29,034 nucleotides of DNA from NCBI GenBank assembly GCA_934141615.1, contig CAKPCM010000008.1, positions 1 through 29,034 of the forward strand, given 5' to 3'. A program made the position numbers and the translations under genes. Of this stretch, positions 13,217 through 20,738 are shown piece by piece. The stretch is from an uncultured Bacilli bacterium. Its GTDB lineage: Bacteria > Bacillota_I > Bacilli_A > RF39 > UBA660. The notes beneath the pieces were generated by a model. The model did no database searches and had not been told where the DNA came from. It worked only from the letters and a program-made list of their open reading frames with translations. Position 1 is the stretch's first letter. Every line of letters starts with the position of its first letter.

Positions 13217-14064
13217 TTTCTTACCTTCTTTAACTCTTCTATGCTTTCTATAAATTTCTTATAGTTTTCATATCTTGTCTTTCTTATTTTACCCTTTTCT
13301 ACTAACTCTTTTATATAACATCCATCGTCTTTTAAATGCATGCAGTCCTTATATTTACTTTTGTCTTCATTTTCATAAAATTCTACAAAGTTATCCTTTA
13401 TATCTTTTTTATCCATTCCGTTAAAATCAAGGGATGAAAAGCCTGGAGTATCCGCAACTAACCCGCCTGCCACTTCTAAAAGTTCAACGTGTCTTGTTGT
13501 GTGTCTTCCTCTTCCTAATGCCTTAGAAATTTCCCCAGTCGCTAAATTTAAATCACTTTTTAAACTATTTAATAGAGATGATTTCCCTACTCCTGTTTGA
13601 CCTGTTAAAACGCTTAATTTACCCTTTAAAAGGCTTTCTATGTTAGTTAGATCATCATTTATAAAAACCTTATATCCAATACTTTTATAATAACTAATTA
13701 CATCATCTATTTCGCGTGTAGAATCAAGAAGATCATACTTGGTAAAACAGATAACCGGAACAACGTTATTATACTCTATTACAACAAGCATTTTATCTAG
13801 TAAGTTACTAGAGAAATTAGGCTCTTTGCAACTTACTAAAATTATGGCTTCATCTATGTTTGCAATAGGAGGCCTTATAAGTTCATTTTTTCTTGGTAAT
13901 ATCTTGGTTATTATACGTTTTTCTAAATCAAAATCAACCATATCACCAACAAGTGGGGAAATCTTTTGATATCTAAATTTCCCGATTGATGAACATTCAT
14001 AATGCTTTTTATCACATTCAACGGTCCACTTATTGCTTATTAGTTTTATTACTCTACCTTTCAT
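13213..14064 (-). CDS. rsgA: Ribosome small-subunit assembly GTPase RsgA (YjeQ/CpgA)
   Basis: A circularly permuted GTPase that checks late 30S assembly. The 283 residues have an OB-fold (1-65), then G motifs in the permuted order: 'FTKYD' (G4, 107-111), 'GQTGVGKSS' (G1, 155-163), 'GRGRHTTRHVE' (switch region), 'DTPGFS' (G3, 205-210). The C-terminal zinc module has C241, H243 and C249, but the first ligand of the usual C-x4-C-x-H-x5-C set is replaced by S236 ('SKYKDCMH' where homologues have 'CKFxxCxH'). It starts right after prkC stops and overlaps rpe by 4 bases. The kinase PrkC phosphorylates CpgA in B. subtilis, which agrees with the operon. Confidence 0.95.
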   Translation of the reverse strand: MKGRVIKLISNKWTVECDKKHYECSSIGKFRYQKISPLVGDMVDFDLEKRIITKILPRKNELIRPPIANIDEAIILVSCKEPNFSSNLLDKMLVVIEYNNVVPVICFTKYDLLDSTREIDDVISYYKSIGYKVFINDDLTNIESLLKGKLSVLTGQTGVGKSSLLNSLKSDLNLATGEISKALGRGRHTTRHVELLEVAGGLVADTPGFSSLDFNGMDKKDIKDNFVEFYENEDKSKYKDCMHLKDDGCYIKELVEKGKIRKTRYENYKKFIESIEELKKVRK

Positions 14065-15795
14065 TTACTCTTCCCCATCTGTTACTGCTTTGGTAGTAGT
14101 TGTAGTTGCTTCTGGCTTTTTAGATACAACAACTTTAAATGTTTCTCCGTCAAACACTTCTTCTCCTGCTTTTGGAGATTGCGCAAGTATTATGTTTTCA
14201 TCACCATCAGACTCTTTATAAGTAACCTTTATTGTTAATCCATATTTTTCACAAAATTCAGTTGCTCTATCAAGTGTCCATGAATCAGTTACCATATCAG
14301 GATAAGTAGATAATATCTTAGGAATGTATAAAACTATTTTTTCTCCCTTTGATAGTTTTTCTCCTTGCTTTACGCTTTGATCTATAACTAGTTGTTTTTT
14401 ATTAGTGTAACTAGATGAATTTTCTACTTCTTTTTCTTCTATTGTTGCCTTTATTCCAAGTAATTCTAACTTAGCCTTTACTTCGTATGCGTTTTGACCA
14501 GTATAGTCTTCTACCTTAGTTTTACTTGTTCCAGATGAATAATATATGGTTATGGTTGTTCCTTTTTTAGCATATCTATTTTTAGCTGGATCCGTTTCAA
14601 TTACTAAGTTTTCATCAACGTCGTCACTGGCTTTCTTCTTAGAATCAACCTTAAATCCTTCTTTTTTAAGCATCTTTTCAGCCTTCGATATTTCCATACC
14701 AGATACATCTGGAACTTCTATGTCTTTTGATGAACTAAGTTTTGGAAAAACAATAATAACAAGAATAAAGATTGCTGCTAAAACGCCAATTATTGAAAAT
14801 AGTATGGCAAGTCTTTTTTTGTTACCTTTTTCTATTTTCTCATCTTCCGTTATTTGTTTAATTGCTGGCTCTTCTTTAGCGCTTTTCTTAGTTTCTTTTA
14901 AAGTATTTGCCCTCGTATCAGAAAAGTCTGTTTCAGGATATTTAAATGTTATTCTCTCTTCGTTTTCCCTATCTTCATCTAAACAAGTTTTTATATCATC
15001 AGCCATTTCCCTAACGTCATGATATCTGTTTTTAGGATTTTTAGCGGCTGCTTTTAATATTATGTTCTCAACTGATTGAGGTACGACCGGGTTTAGTTCT
15101 CGTACGGAAGGAAGTGGTTCTTTCATGTGCTTTAACGCTATTTCAACTGCGCTATCGCCCCTAAACGGAACTCTTCCAGTTAACATTTCAAACATTAAAA
15201 TTCCAAGTGAATAAATGTCACTTCTAATTGTTGAACCTTTTCCACTTGCTTGTTCTGGTGGAAGGTAGTGAACACTTCCCATAACTGAGTTTGTTTGAGT
15301 TAATTGAGCACTATTTAAAGCCATTGCTATACCAAAGTCAGTTATTTTAACAAGACCACTATCTTTTATCATTATGTTTTGTGGCTTAATATCACGGTGT
15401 ATTATGTATGAATCGTGGGCACTTTTAAGTGCATCTAATAACTGAAGCATAATGTCCATTGTCTCAGGAAGAGATAAAACGCCACGTTTTTTTATTAATT
15501 GTTTTAAAGTCTTGCCTTCAATATATTCCATTACGATATAAAAGTTTCCATCATCTTCACCAACGTCATATATCTCAACTATGTTAGGATGAGATAATGA
15601 TGAGGCTGATAGTGCTTCTCTTTGAAATCTTCTTACGAATTTTTCATCACCTGCAAGGTCTCCTCTTAAAACCTTTACCGCAACACGTCTATCTAAAATT
15701 GTATCACGAGCTAAATAAACATTAGCCATTCCACCTTCACCAATAAGTTTTAAAATCTCATAACGATCGTTTATTAATTGCCCTTTTGCAATCAT
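14065..15795 (-). CDS. prkC: PASTA-domain serine/threonine protein kinase
   Basis: A membrane sensor kinase that reads peptidoglycan fragments or lipid II outside and phosphorylates cytosolic targets in growth and division control. The kinase domain (10-272) has the glycine loop 'GEGGMANV' (19-26), K41, 'HRDIKPQN' (133-140), 'DFG' (153-155), a threonine-containing activation segment 'TQTNSVMGS' and 'PPE'. A charged juxtamembrane stretch is followed by one transmembrane helix (329-350) and three PASTA repeats (about 359-427, 428-495, 496-562). A short threonine-rich tail ends the protein. Length 576; B. subtilis PrkC is 648, also with three PASTA repeats plus an extra Ig-like domain absent here. 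It starts 2 bases after prpC. Confidence 0.96.
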   Translation of the reverse strand: MIAKGQLINDRYEILKLIGEGGMANVYLARDTILDRRVAVKVLRGDLAGDEKFVRRFQREALSASSLSHPNIVEIYDVGEDDGNFYIVMEYIEGKTLKQLIKKRGVLSLPETMDIMLQLLDALKSAHDSYIIHRDIKPQNIMIKDSGLVKITDFGIAMALNSAQLTQTNSVMGSVHYLPPEQASGKGSTIRSDIYSLGILMFEMLTGRVPFRGDSAVEIALKHMKEPLPSVRELNPVVPQSVENIILKAAAKNPKNRYHDVREMADDIKTCLDEDRENEERITFKYPETDFSDTRANTLKETKKSAKEEPAIKQITEDEKIEKGNKKRLAILFSIIGVLAAIFILVIIVFPKLSSSKDIEVPDVSGMEISKAEKMLKKEGFKVDSKKKASDDVDENLVIETDPAKNRYAKKGTTITIYYSSGTSKTKVEDYTGQNAYEVKAKLELLGIKATIEEKEVENSSSYTNKKQLVIDQSVKQGEKLSKGEKIVLYIPKILSTYPDMVTDSWTLDRATEFCEKYGLTIKVTYKESDGDENIILAQSPKAGEEVFDGETFKVVVSKKPEATTTTTKAVTDGEE

Positions 15796-15797
15796 AA

Positions 15798-16535
15798 CTA
15801 TTCACCACTTTCCTTTTCTAAACATGCGATGGATATGTTATCAGTTCCACCCCTTAAATTACTCTTTTTAATTAATTTAACTATTTTTTCTTCGATTGTT
15901 AAGTCACTGTTTAACACTTTTTCTATTTGACTTACGCTAAGCATATTTGTTAAACCATCACTACACAAGAATATTCCGTCACATGATGTATCAACATCAA
16001 ATATGTCTACGTCTATTGGATTGTTAGCACCAAGTGCTCTCATAAGTACGTTTTTTCTTGGATGGTTTACCGCTTCTTCCTTGGTTAATTCACCAGTTTC
16101 AACCAAAAGATTAACTAGCGTATGATCCTTTGTTACCTTGTATAAGTTTCCACCCTTAAATACAAATCCAGAAGAGTCTCCAACGTTACCAAATAAAATA
16201 TAATCTTTTGTTACGATAGAAAGAACAAGCGTCGTACCCATTCCCTTACTTTCAGGAAATTCATCAGTATACTTAAATATATCATCATTTAACTTACTTA
16301 CGTTTTCTCTTATCCAGTTAACCGCAGCATCTTTTTCACCTACCGCAGGTAAGTTTTTAAACTTTTCAGTAAGACCATTTACAACGATTGATGATGCAAC
16401 TTCACCTGCTTTGTGGCCACCCATTCCGTCTGCTACAACAAGCAAATACTCACCAGATAAATTTTTAACAATCATAACAGAATCTTCATTATGGGTTCTA
16501 ACCTTTCCCGTATCAGATATATAATATGCTTTCAT
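15798..16535 (-). CDS. prpC: PP2C-type protein phosphatase (PrpC/Stp)
   Basis: A metal-dependent phosphatase that removes phosphate from PrkC and its substrates in the cytosol. The 245 residues contain the PP2C motifs: 'SDTGKVRTHNEDS' (7-19, with the metal aspartate region), 'VVADGMGGHKAGEVAS' (33-48), 'GMGTTLV', 'VGDSSGFVFKGG', 'LCSDGLTNML' and 'RGGTDNISI'. Length is the usual one for PrpC/Stp1. The ATG follows the rlmN stop by 2 bases with AAAGGAAAG upstream, and the gene is followed by prkC at 2 bases, the conserved phosphatase-kinase pair. Confidence 0.96.
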   Translation of the reverse strand: MKAYYISDTGKVRTHNEDSVMIVKNLSGEYLLVVADGMGGHKAGEVASSIVVNGLTEKFKNLPAVGEKDAAVNWIRENVSKLNDDIFKYTDEFPESKGMGTTLVLSIVTKDYILFGNVGDSSGFVFKGGNLYKVTKDHTLVNLLVETGELTKEEAVNHPRKNVLMRALGANNPIDVDIFDVDTSCDGIFLCSDGLTNMLSVSQIEKVLNSDLTIEEKIVKLIKKSNLRGGTDNISIACLEKESGE

Positions 16536-16537
16536 TT

Positions 16538-17566
16538 TTAACTTTCCTTTCCTATCTGTTCACTTCTAAGTTGTCCACAAGCTGCAGATACTTTAGAACC
16601 AAATTCTCTTCTTATGGTAACGTTTATGTTTCCTTCTTTTAATATATCATAAAATCTATTAATTGTCACTTTAGGAGAAGTTTTATACTCTATGTGTGAA
16701 GTTTCGTTATACGGTATTAAATTAACGTAGCAATTAAGTCCTTTAAGCAAATGGACAAGCTTTATGGCACACTCTTCGCTATCGTTTACACCCTTTAATA
16801 AAATATATTCAAAAGTTACGCGGCGATTAGTTTTTGCAATATAATCCCTTACCGCATCCATTATGTCTGCTATCTTATAAGCTTTATTAATAGGCATTAT
16901 TTTATCTCTTACATCATCAGTTGGAGCGTGAAGACTTATCGCTAAATTAACGCCAGCCTTTTCTTTTGTAAACTCTCTTATTTTAGGAACAAGACCGCAA
17001 GTTGATACGGTAATGTGCCTTATTCCTATGTTTATTCCTTTAGGATCATTTATTATGTTAATAAATTTCATTACGTTATCATAATTATCAAATGGTTCTC
17101 CTATTCCCATTAAAACAACATGACTTACTCTTTCTTTTATATCTTCTTCTACTTTTAGTATTTGAAGCACTAACTCAAACGCGTTTAGATTCCTTACCTT
17201 TTTTAGTCTACCACTTTCACAAAAACGGCATCCCATATTACAACCAACCTCAGTTGATACGCATAAGCTGTTGCCATAATCATGATTCATTAAAACGGCT
17301 TCTATTTTGTTTCCATCATAAAGTTCAAATAAATATTTTTTAACGTCAACATCACTTTGCTTTTTAACTAGTTTAATCGTATCCATGCTAAAGTTTTCTT
17401 TTAAATACTTAATCAAATCTTTTTTTAAATTGGTCATTAAATCAAAAGATGCAACTCTTTTTATATAAAGCCAGTCAAAAACTTGTGCAGCTCTAAATTT
17501 AGTTTCTCCAATTTCTAAAAAATAATTTTCTAAATCTTCCTTTGTATAATTATAAATATTGTTCAT
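16538..17566 (-). CDS. rlmN: Dual-specificity 23S rRNA/tRNA (adenine-C2) methyltransferase RlmN
   Basis: A radical SAM enzyme that methylates C2 of A2503 in 23S rRNA and A37 in some tRNAs. The 342 residues have the radical SAM cluster cysteines C109, C113 and C116 ('CNMGCRFC'), 'MGIGEPFDNYDNV' (153-165), 'STCGLVPKI' (188-196), 'LAISLHAP' and the C-terminal catalytic cysteine C330 in 'SAACGQLR'. The segment after the cluster reads ESGRLKKVRNL where many homologues have ATGQxGFxRNL, a variant of the family. GAP-less neighbours prpC, prkC, rsgA and rpe form the operon. Ribosome binding site AAGGAG is seven bases before ATG. Confidence 0.96.
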   Translation of the reverse strand: MNNIYNYTKEDLENYFLEIGETKFRAAQVFDWLYIKRVASFDLMTNLKKDLIKYLKENFSMDTIKLVKKQSDVDVKKYLFELYDGNKIEAVLMNHDYGNSLCVSTEVGCNMGCRFCESGRLKKVRNLNAFELVLQILKVEEDIKERVSHVVLMGIGEPFDNYDNVMKFINIINDPKGINIGIRHITVSTCGLVPKIREFTKEKAGVNLAISLHAPTDDVRDKIMPINKAYKIADIMDAVRDYIAKTNRRVTFEYILLKGVNDSEECAIKLVHLLKGLNCYVNLIPYNETSHIEYKTSPKVTINRFYDILKEGNINVTIRREFGSKVSAACGQLRSEQIGKES

Positions 17567-17583
17567 AAATACTCCTTAATCAC

Positions 17584-17620
17584 TAATAATGATTATATCA
17601 AATAAAAAGATAAAGGTTAA
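17584..17620 (-). promoter_or_regulatory. Promoter of the rlmN operon with a PerR/Fur-like box on its -10
   Basis: On the minus strand TTAACC (17615-17620), 17 bases, TATAAT (17592-17597). Overlapping the -10, TAATAAT-G-ATTATAT (17584-17598) differs at only two bases from the Bacillus PerR box TTATAATNATTATAA. The promoter call is fair; the operator call is tentative because AT-rich DNA produces such sequences often. Confidence 0.5.
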
Positions 17621-17728
17621 TAAATTAAGCAAATATTATAAAGAAAATGATTAATTAATGCGCTATTTACACACTTTTATGTATATATTTTGTTTTAATA
17701 GAAAATACTATTTATGGAGGTTATGAAA

Positions 17729-17899
17729 ATGGATGATAGTAATAAAAGTATTAAATGTGAAGTAGAATCTTGTAAGTATAACAATAAAGCTGACAGTTAT
17801 TGTACTTTAAATGAAATAAAAGTAAGCTCAACATGTGATAACTGTAATGCCAGAAAAAAAGAAACAATCTGTGATAGTTTTGAAGAAAAAAATAGCTAA
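17729..17899 (+). CDS. DUF1540 cysteine-rich small protein
   Basis: A 56-residue protein with six cysteines in the DUF1540 arrangement: 'KCEVESCKYNN' (two), 'YCTLNEIKV' (one), 'TCDNCNARKKETICDSF' (three). Such proteins are common in Firmicutes, probably bind a metal, and have no known function. Start ATG 17729 is chosen because GGAGG (17716-17720) lies 8 bases upstream; earlier in-frame ATGs at 17714 and 17723 overlap or touch that site. The gene stands alone on the plus strand between rlmN (divergent) and the GDPD gene (convergent). Its stop codon lies inside the terminator hairpin. Bases 17621-17713 hold no promoter I can name with confidence. Confidence 0.85.
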   Translation: MDDSNKSIKCEVESCKYNNKADSYCTLNEIKVSSTCDNCNARKKETICDSFEEKNS

Positions 17900-17913
17900 C
17901 CAAAGCTATTTTT
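17888..17913. terminator. Bidirectional terminator shared by the DUF1540 gene and the GDPD operon
   Basis: AAAAATAGCT (17888-17897) pairs with AGCTATTTTT (17904-17913) with a 6-base loop; A/T runs on both sides give a T tract in each direction. The stop codon of the DUF1540 gene (17897-17899) and that of the GDPD gene (17906-17908) are both inside this hairpin. Confidence 0.9.
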
Positions 17914-18640
17914 TATCATATTTATCCATGTTTTCACATATTAAAGCATCAGTATATTTTCTTGATAAATCATAATCTTTTTTATTCTTTATGGTCCATA
18001 TAACTATTTTCTTTTTATCTTTTTTAAGTGATAAATAATTATTTGGAAGACCTTTTACGTCATATGAAATAAAATCAGTTTTAAAAAATAAATCAAATAT
18101 CAAAGTTTTTCCAATAATGCTTTTTAATCGGTTTGAATCATTTTTAAAATTACTGGATAATAACCCAATTGGAACATCTTTAGTATTTCTTTTAAGCCAT
18201 AAAAGAGACATAGGATAAAAACTTTGAATAGCATAAGGGCCTTTATAATTAGAAAGTTCATTTATAAGTATTTTTTCTAAAACGCCATATCTATTATGAT
18301 ACTTAGTTTCTATTAAAATTGGAACTCTACCATTTACTAGTTTTATAACATCACTAAATAATGGCACTTTTTGTGTTGTATCAAAAAGATTATACTTTAA
18401 TAATTCTTTATAGGTTAAATCTTTAACCTTTTTATTTACGCTGCATACTCTTTTTAAGTTGTCATCGTGAAACACAACTAATTTTTTATCCTTGGTTAAA
18501 CGAACATCAAGTTCTATCGAGTAATTATTATCAATTGCCTTTTTAAAGGCTAAAACAGAGTTTTCTGGAATGCCTTTTTTATTGTTGTAATAGCCGCGGT
18601 GTGCAATTAAACTGCGCGATAAAAATTCAAGATCTTTCAT
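17906..18640 (-). CDS. Glycerophosphodiester phosphodiesterase (GDPD family)
   Basis: Hydrolyses glycerophosphodiesters from phospholipid breakdown to glycerol 3-phosphate and an alcohol. The 244-residue protein has the family residues: 'IAHRGYYNN' (13-21), 'PENSVLAFKKAI', 'SIELDVRLTKDKKLVVFHDDNLKRV' with the metal glutamate and aspartate and the second catalytic histidine, then 'PILIETK' and a C-terminal 'IVIWTIKNKKDYD'. There is no signal peptide, so a cytosolic UgpQ/YqiK-type enzyme is more likely than the secreted GlpQ. It is the last gene of a three-gene run (pseudouridine synthase, ArsC-like, GDPD) with a 14-base gap and GGGTGATG upstream of its start. Alternative substrates cannot be excluded. 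Confidence 0.9.
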   Translation of the reverse strand: MKDLEFLSRSLIAHRGYYNNKKGIPENSVLAFKKAIDNNYSIELDVRLTKDKKLVVFHDDNLKRVCSVNKKVKDLTYKELLKYNLFDTTQKVPLFSDVIKLVNGRVPILIETKYHNRYGVLEKILINELSNYKGPYAIQSFYPMSLLWLKRNTKDVPIGLLSSNFKNDSNRLKSIIGKTLIFDLFFKTDFISYDVKGLPNNYLSLKKDKKKIVIWTIKNKKDYDLSRKYTDALICENMDKYDKK

Positions 18641-18654
18641 ATCATCACCCGTTA

Positions 18655-19008
18655 CTATTTTATTATTTCACACCACTCTTTTTCTTTAAAACCCACAAAT
18701 ACTTTATCTTTAGTAACTAAAATAGGTCTTTTAACTAGCATACCATCACTCGATAATAAATCTAGTTTTTCGTCATATGACATATTAGCAAGTTTATCTT
18801 TTAGATTTAAGTTTTTGTAAACAAGCCCACTTGTGTTAAAAAATGACTTTATGTCCTTACCAGATAGTTTAATAAAAGAGTCTAATTCTTTTTTATTCGG
18901 ATTATTTAGTTTTATATCTCTAAGTTCGTATTCTACGCAATTATCTTTTAAATATTTTTCTGCCTTTTTACAAGTAGAACATTTAGGATAACATATAAAA
19001 GTATTCAT
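18655..19008 (-). CDS. ArsC/Spx-family thioredoxin-fold protein
   Basis: A 117-residue protein of the ArsC/Spx superfamily, which includes arsenate reductases, the RNA polymerase binding regulator Spx and YffB/YusI-type proteins. It has 'CYPKCSTCKKAEKYL' with C10 and C13 in a CxxC, 'YELRDIKLNNPNKKEL', and the conserved arginine-proline 'VKRPILVT'. Spx proteins are about 131 residues with a different C-terminus and normally occur alone, so a YusI/YffB-like reductase is more likely than Spx itself; the sequence alone does not decide. It starts two bases after the pseudouridine synthase gene ends, with AAGGAGG upstream. Confidence 0.85.
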   Translation of the reverse strand: MNTFICYPKCSTCKKAEKYLKDNCVEYELRDIKLNNPNKKELDSFIKLSGKDIKSFFNTSGLVYKNLNLKDKLANMSYDEKLDLLSSDGMLVKRPILVTKDKVFVGFKEKEWCEIIK

Positions 19009-19010
19009 AA

Positions 19011-19685
19011 TTAATCCTCCTTAAATAAATCATTAAAAGTCTTTGGCACATCACATAAAAAGTTCATTTTTCTTTTAGTTTTAGGATTTATGATCTCAAG
19101 GTTATAAGCATGAAGCATAAGTCTTTTAAAATGACTTTTTTTATTTCCGTATTTTTTATCGCCCACTATCGGAGTATCTATATCACTCATATGAACCCTT
19201 ATTTGGTTTTTACGACCAGTTTTTATTTCAATACCTAACATAGAATACTTTTTACTTTCTTTTAAAACCTTATACTTAGTAATAGCTAATTTTCCATTTT
19301 TAGAGTCGTTGCTGGAATATACCAAAAGTGTTTTTGTCTCCTTTAAATAAGATTTAATAGTACCACTTTTTTCTTTTAAAATGCCTTCTACAACTGCAAT
19401 ATATCCTCTTTTTATACATAATTTATCCCAGGCATTTTGATACTTATATTTAACGTTTTGATTTTTAGCAAACATAACAATACCTGATGTATCTTTATCT
19501 AGTCTATGAATTATAAATACCTTAGCTTTTGGATTACTTTTTTTAACGTATGATGATACCTCATGAAATAACGTTTTTTCCTTTTCTTTAGGAGTTGACA
19601 CAGTAAGCATTCCACTTGGCTTATTTACAACTAATATTTCTTTATCTTCATATATTATGTCTAATTTCTTTTTTCTCTTTTTCAT
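19011..19685 (-). CDS. RluA-family pseudouridine synthase
   Basis: Isomerises uridine to pseudouridine in rRNA or tRNA. The 224-residue catalytic domain shows 'IIYEDKEILVVNKPSGML' (9-26), the active-site motif 'IIHRLDKDTSGIVMFAKN' with the catalytic aspartate near residue 63, 'YIAVVEG', 'IEIKTGRKNQIRVHM' and 'KRLMLHAYNLEI'. There is no N-terminal S4 domain, unlike RluD; the shorter RluA/RluC-type single-domain form is common in Firmicutes. Which uridine it modifies cannot be told. First gene of the run with the ArsC-like and GDPD genes; AGGAG precedes ATG. Confidence 0.92.
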   Translation of the reverse strand: MKKRKKKLDIIYEDKEILVVNKPSGMLTVSTPKEKEKTLFHEVSSYVKKSNPKAKVFIIHRLDKDTSGIVMFAKNQNVKYKYQNAWDKLCIKRGYIAVVEGILKEKSGTIKSYLKETKTLLVYSSNDSKNGKLAITKYKVLKESKKYSMLGIEIKTGRKNQIRVHMSDIDTPIVGDKKYGNKKSHFKRLMLHAYNLEIINPKTKRKMNFLCDVPKTFNDLFKED

Positions 19686-19710
19686 AAAAATACTCCTATC
19701 ATTTTTTCAA

Positions 19711-19737
19711 GAAAAAAGTGACAATGTATGTCACTTT
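19711..19737 (-). terminator. Terminator of perR-rubrerythrin
   Basis: On the minus strand AGTGACA (19729-19735) pairs with TGTCACT (19717-19723) over a 5-base loop, followed by a six-T run (complement of 19712-19717). Confidence 0.88.
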
Positions 19738-19742
19738 AATCA

Positions 19743-20282
19743 TTAATAATTATTTGCTTTTTTCTCAAAGAAACTTTGTGGATGAGCACATACTGGACAT
19801 ACCTTTGGAGCTTCAGTTCCTACGTATACATATCCGCAATTACGGCAGATCCAAACTGTTTCTTCACCCTTTTTAAATACTAAATCATCATTTACATTTC
19901 CTAATAATTTCATGTATCTTTCTTCGTGGTGTTTTTCTATTTTAGCTACTTCTTCAAAAAGAGTTGCTATCTTATCAAATCCTTCTTCTTTTGCAGTTTT
20001 GGCAAACTCTTTATACATATCTGTCCACTCGTAGTTTTCACCTTCTGCAGCTGCTTTTAGGTTTTCCTTTGTTGAAGGAATATCTCCACCGTTAAGTAGT
20101 TTAAACCACATCTTAGCGTGTTCTTTTTCATTATTTGCAGTTTCTTCAAAAATACCTGCTATTTGTTCATATCCTTCTTTTTTAGCCTTACTTGCAAAAT
20201 ATGTATACTTATTTCTTGCTTGACTTTCTCCTGCAAATGCAGCCATTAAATTACTTTCTGTTTTACTTCCTTTTAATTCCAT
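19743..20282 (-). CDS. rbr: Rubrerythrin
   Basis: A cytosolic non-haem iron peroxidase that reduces hydrogen peroxide. The 179-residue protein has an N-terminal four-helix ferritin-like domain with the diiron ligands in 'GESQARNKY', 'FEETANNEKEHA' and 'EEVAKIEKHHEERY'. The C-terminal rubredoxin domain holds C146, C149, C162 and C165 ('CRNCGYVYVG' and 'CPVCAHPQ'). I place the start at ATG 20282, with AAAGGAA upstream, at the normal family N-terminus 'MELKGSKTESNL'; nine extra codons upstream would overlap perR. It follows perR by 2 bases, and so shares the operator at 20682-20704. Rubrerythrin points to an anaerobic or microaerobic life style. Confidence 0.96.
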   Translation of the reverse strand: MELKGSKTESNLMAAFAGESQARNKYTYFASKAKKEGYEQIAGIFEETANNEKEHAKMWFKLLNGGDIPSTKENLKAAAEGENYEWTDMYKEFAKTAKEEGFDKIATLFEEVAKIEKHHEERYMKLLGNVNDDLVFKKGEETVWICRNCGYVYVGTEAPKVCPVCAHPQSFFEKKANNY

Positions 20283-20284
20283 AA

Positions 20285-20671
20285 TTAATAATTCCTTTCT
20301 TTTGCACATTCAATGCATATTCCATTTATATTAAAACTACTATCAGTAATTTTAAAACCCGTTTTACGTTCTATTTCTTTTATTTCTTTGCTATTAAGTT
20401 TTGGTGTGATATCTATTACCTTACCGCACTTCGTGCATTTTAAATGGTTATGTTGACATAACGTTTTATCAAATCTATCATTACCATCATCAAGTTCTAT
20501 TTTTCTTATTAATCCTTCCTTTGCCAAAGTATTTAAGTTTCTATAAACGGTACCTAAACTTACGTTAGGTATTTTTAATTTTACTAGTTCATAAATTTCT
20601 TTAGCATCTGGATGATTATTAGAATTTAAAACCGCATTTAACACTTCTTCGCTCTGTTTCGAATATCTCAT
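20285..20671 (-). CDS. perR: Peroxide-responsive repressor PerR (Fur family)
   Basis: A dimeric DNA-binding repressor that senses peroxide by metal-catalysed histidine oxidation. The 128 residues have the winged-helix 'VSLGTVYRNLNTLAKEGLI' (37-55). All five regulatory-metal ligands of B. subtilis PerR (H37, D85, H91, H93, D104) are present with identical spacing as H20, D68, H74, H76 and D87. The structural-zinc cysteines C96, C99, C136 and C139 are C79, C82, C119 and C122, again at a constant offset of 17. The aspartate at the last position favours PerR over Fur. It is in one operon with rubrerythrin and has a palindromic operator next to its promoter, so it probably represses itself. Confidence 0.93.
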   Translation of the reverse strand: MRYSKQSEEVLNAVLNSNNHPDAKEIYELVKLKIPNVSLGTVYRNLNTLAKEGLIRKIELDDGNDRFDKTLCQHNHLKCTKCGKVIDITPKLNSKEIKEIERKTGFKITDSSFNINGICIECAKERNY

Positions 20672-20681
20672 ATATAACTCC

Positions 20682-20704
20682 TAAGTAGTAATGATTACTA
20701 CTTA
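20682..20704. promoter_or_regulatory. PerR operator of perR-rbr
   Basis: A perfect 23-base palindrome: TAAGTAGTAAT (20682-20692), centre G 20693, ATTACTACTTA (20694-20704). The inner 7-1-7 part, TAGTAATGATTACTA, has the layout of the PerR/Fur/Zur box TTATAATNATTATAA. It begins directly after the -10 and covers the transcription start, where a bound repressor would block transcription. Confidence 0.85.
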
Positions 20705-20733
20705 AGTATACTTTAAATTAAATTATATGTCAA
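20705..20733 (-). promoter_or_regulatory. Promoter of perR-rbr
   Basis: TTGACA (20728-20733), 17 bases, TATACT (20705-20710) on the minus strand. The -35 lies six bases beyond the stop codon of the upstream AI-2E family gene. Confidence 0.85.
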
Positions 20734-20738
20734 TGGTT

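Noticed and set aside
14546..15022. Plus-strand frame of 158 codons
   Set aside because: Antisense to the linker, membrane and PASTA region of prkC; composition is that of a shadow frame and there is no ribosome binding site.
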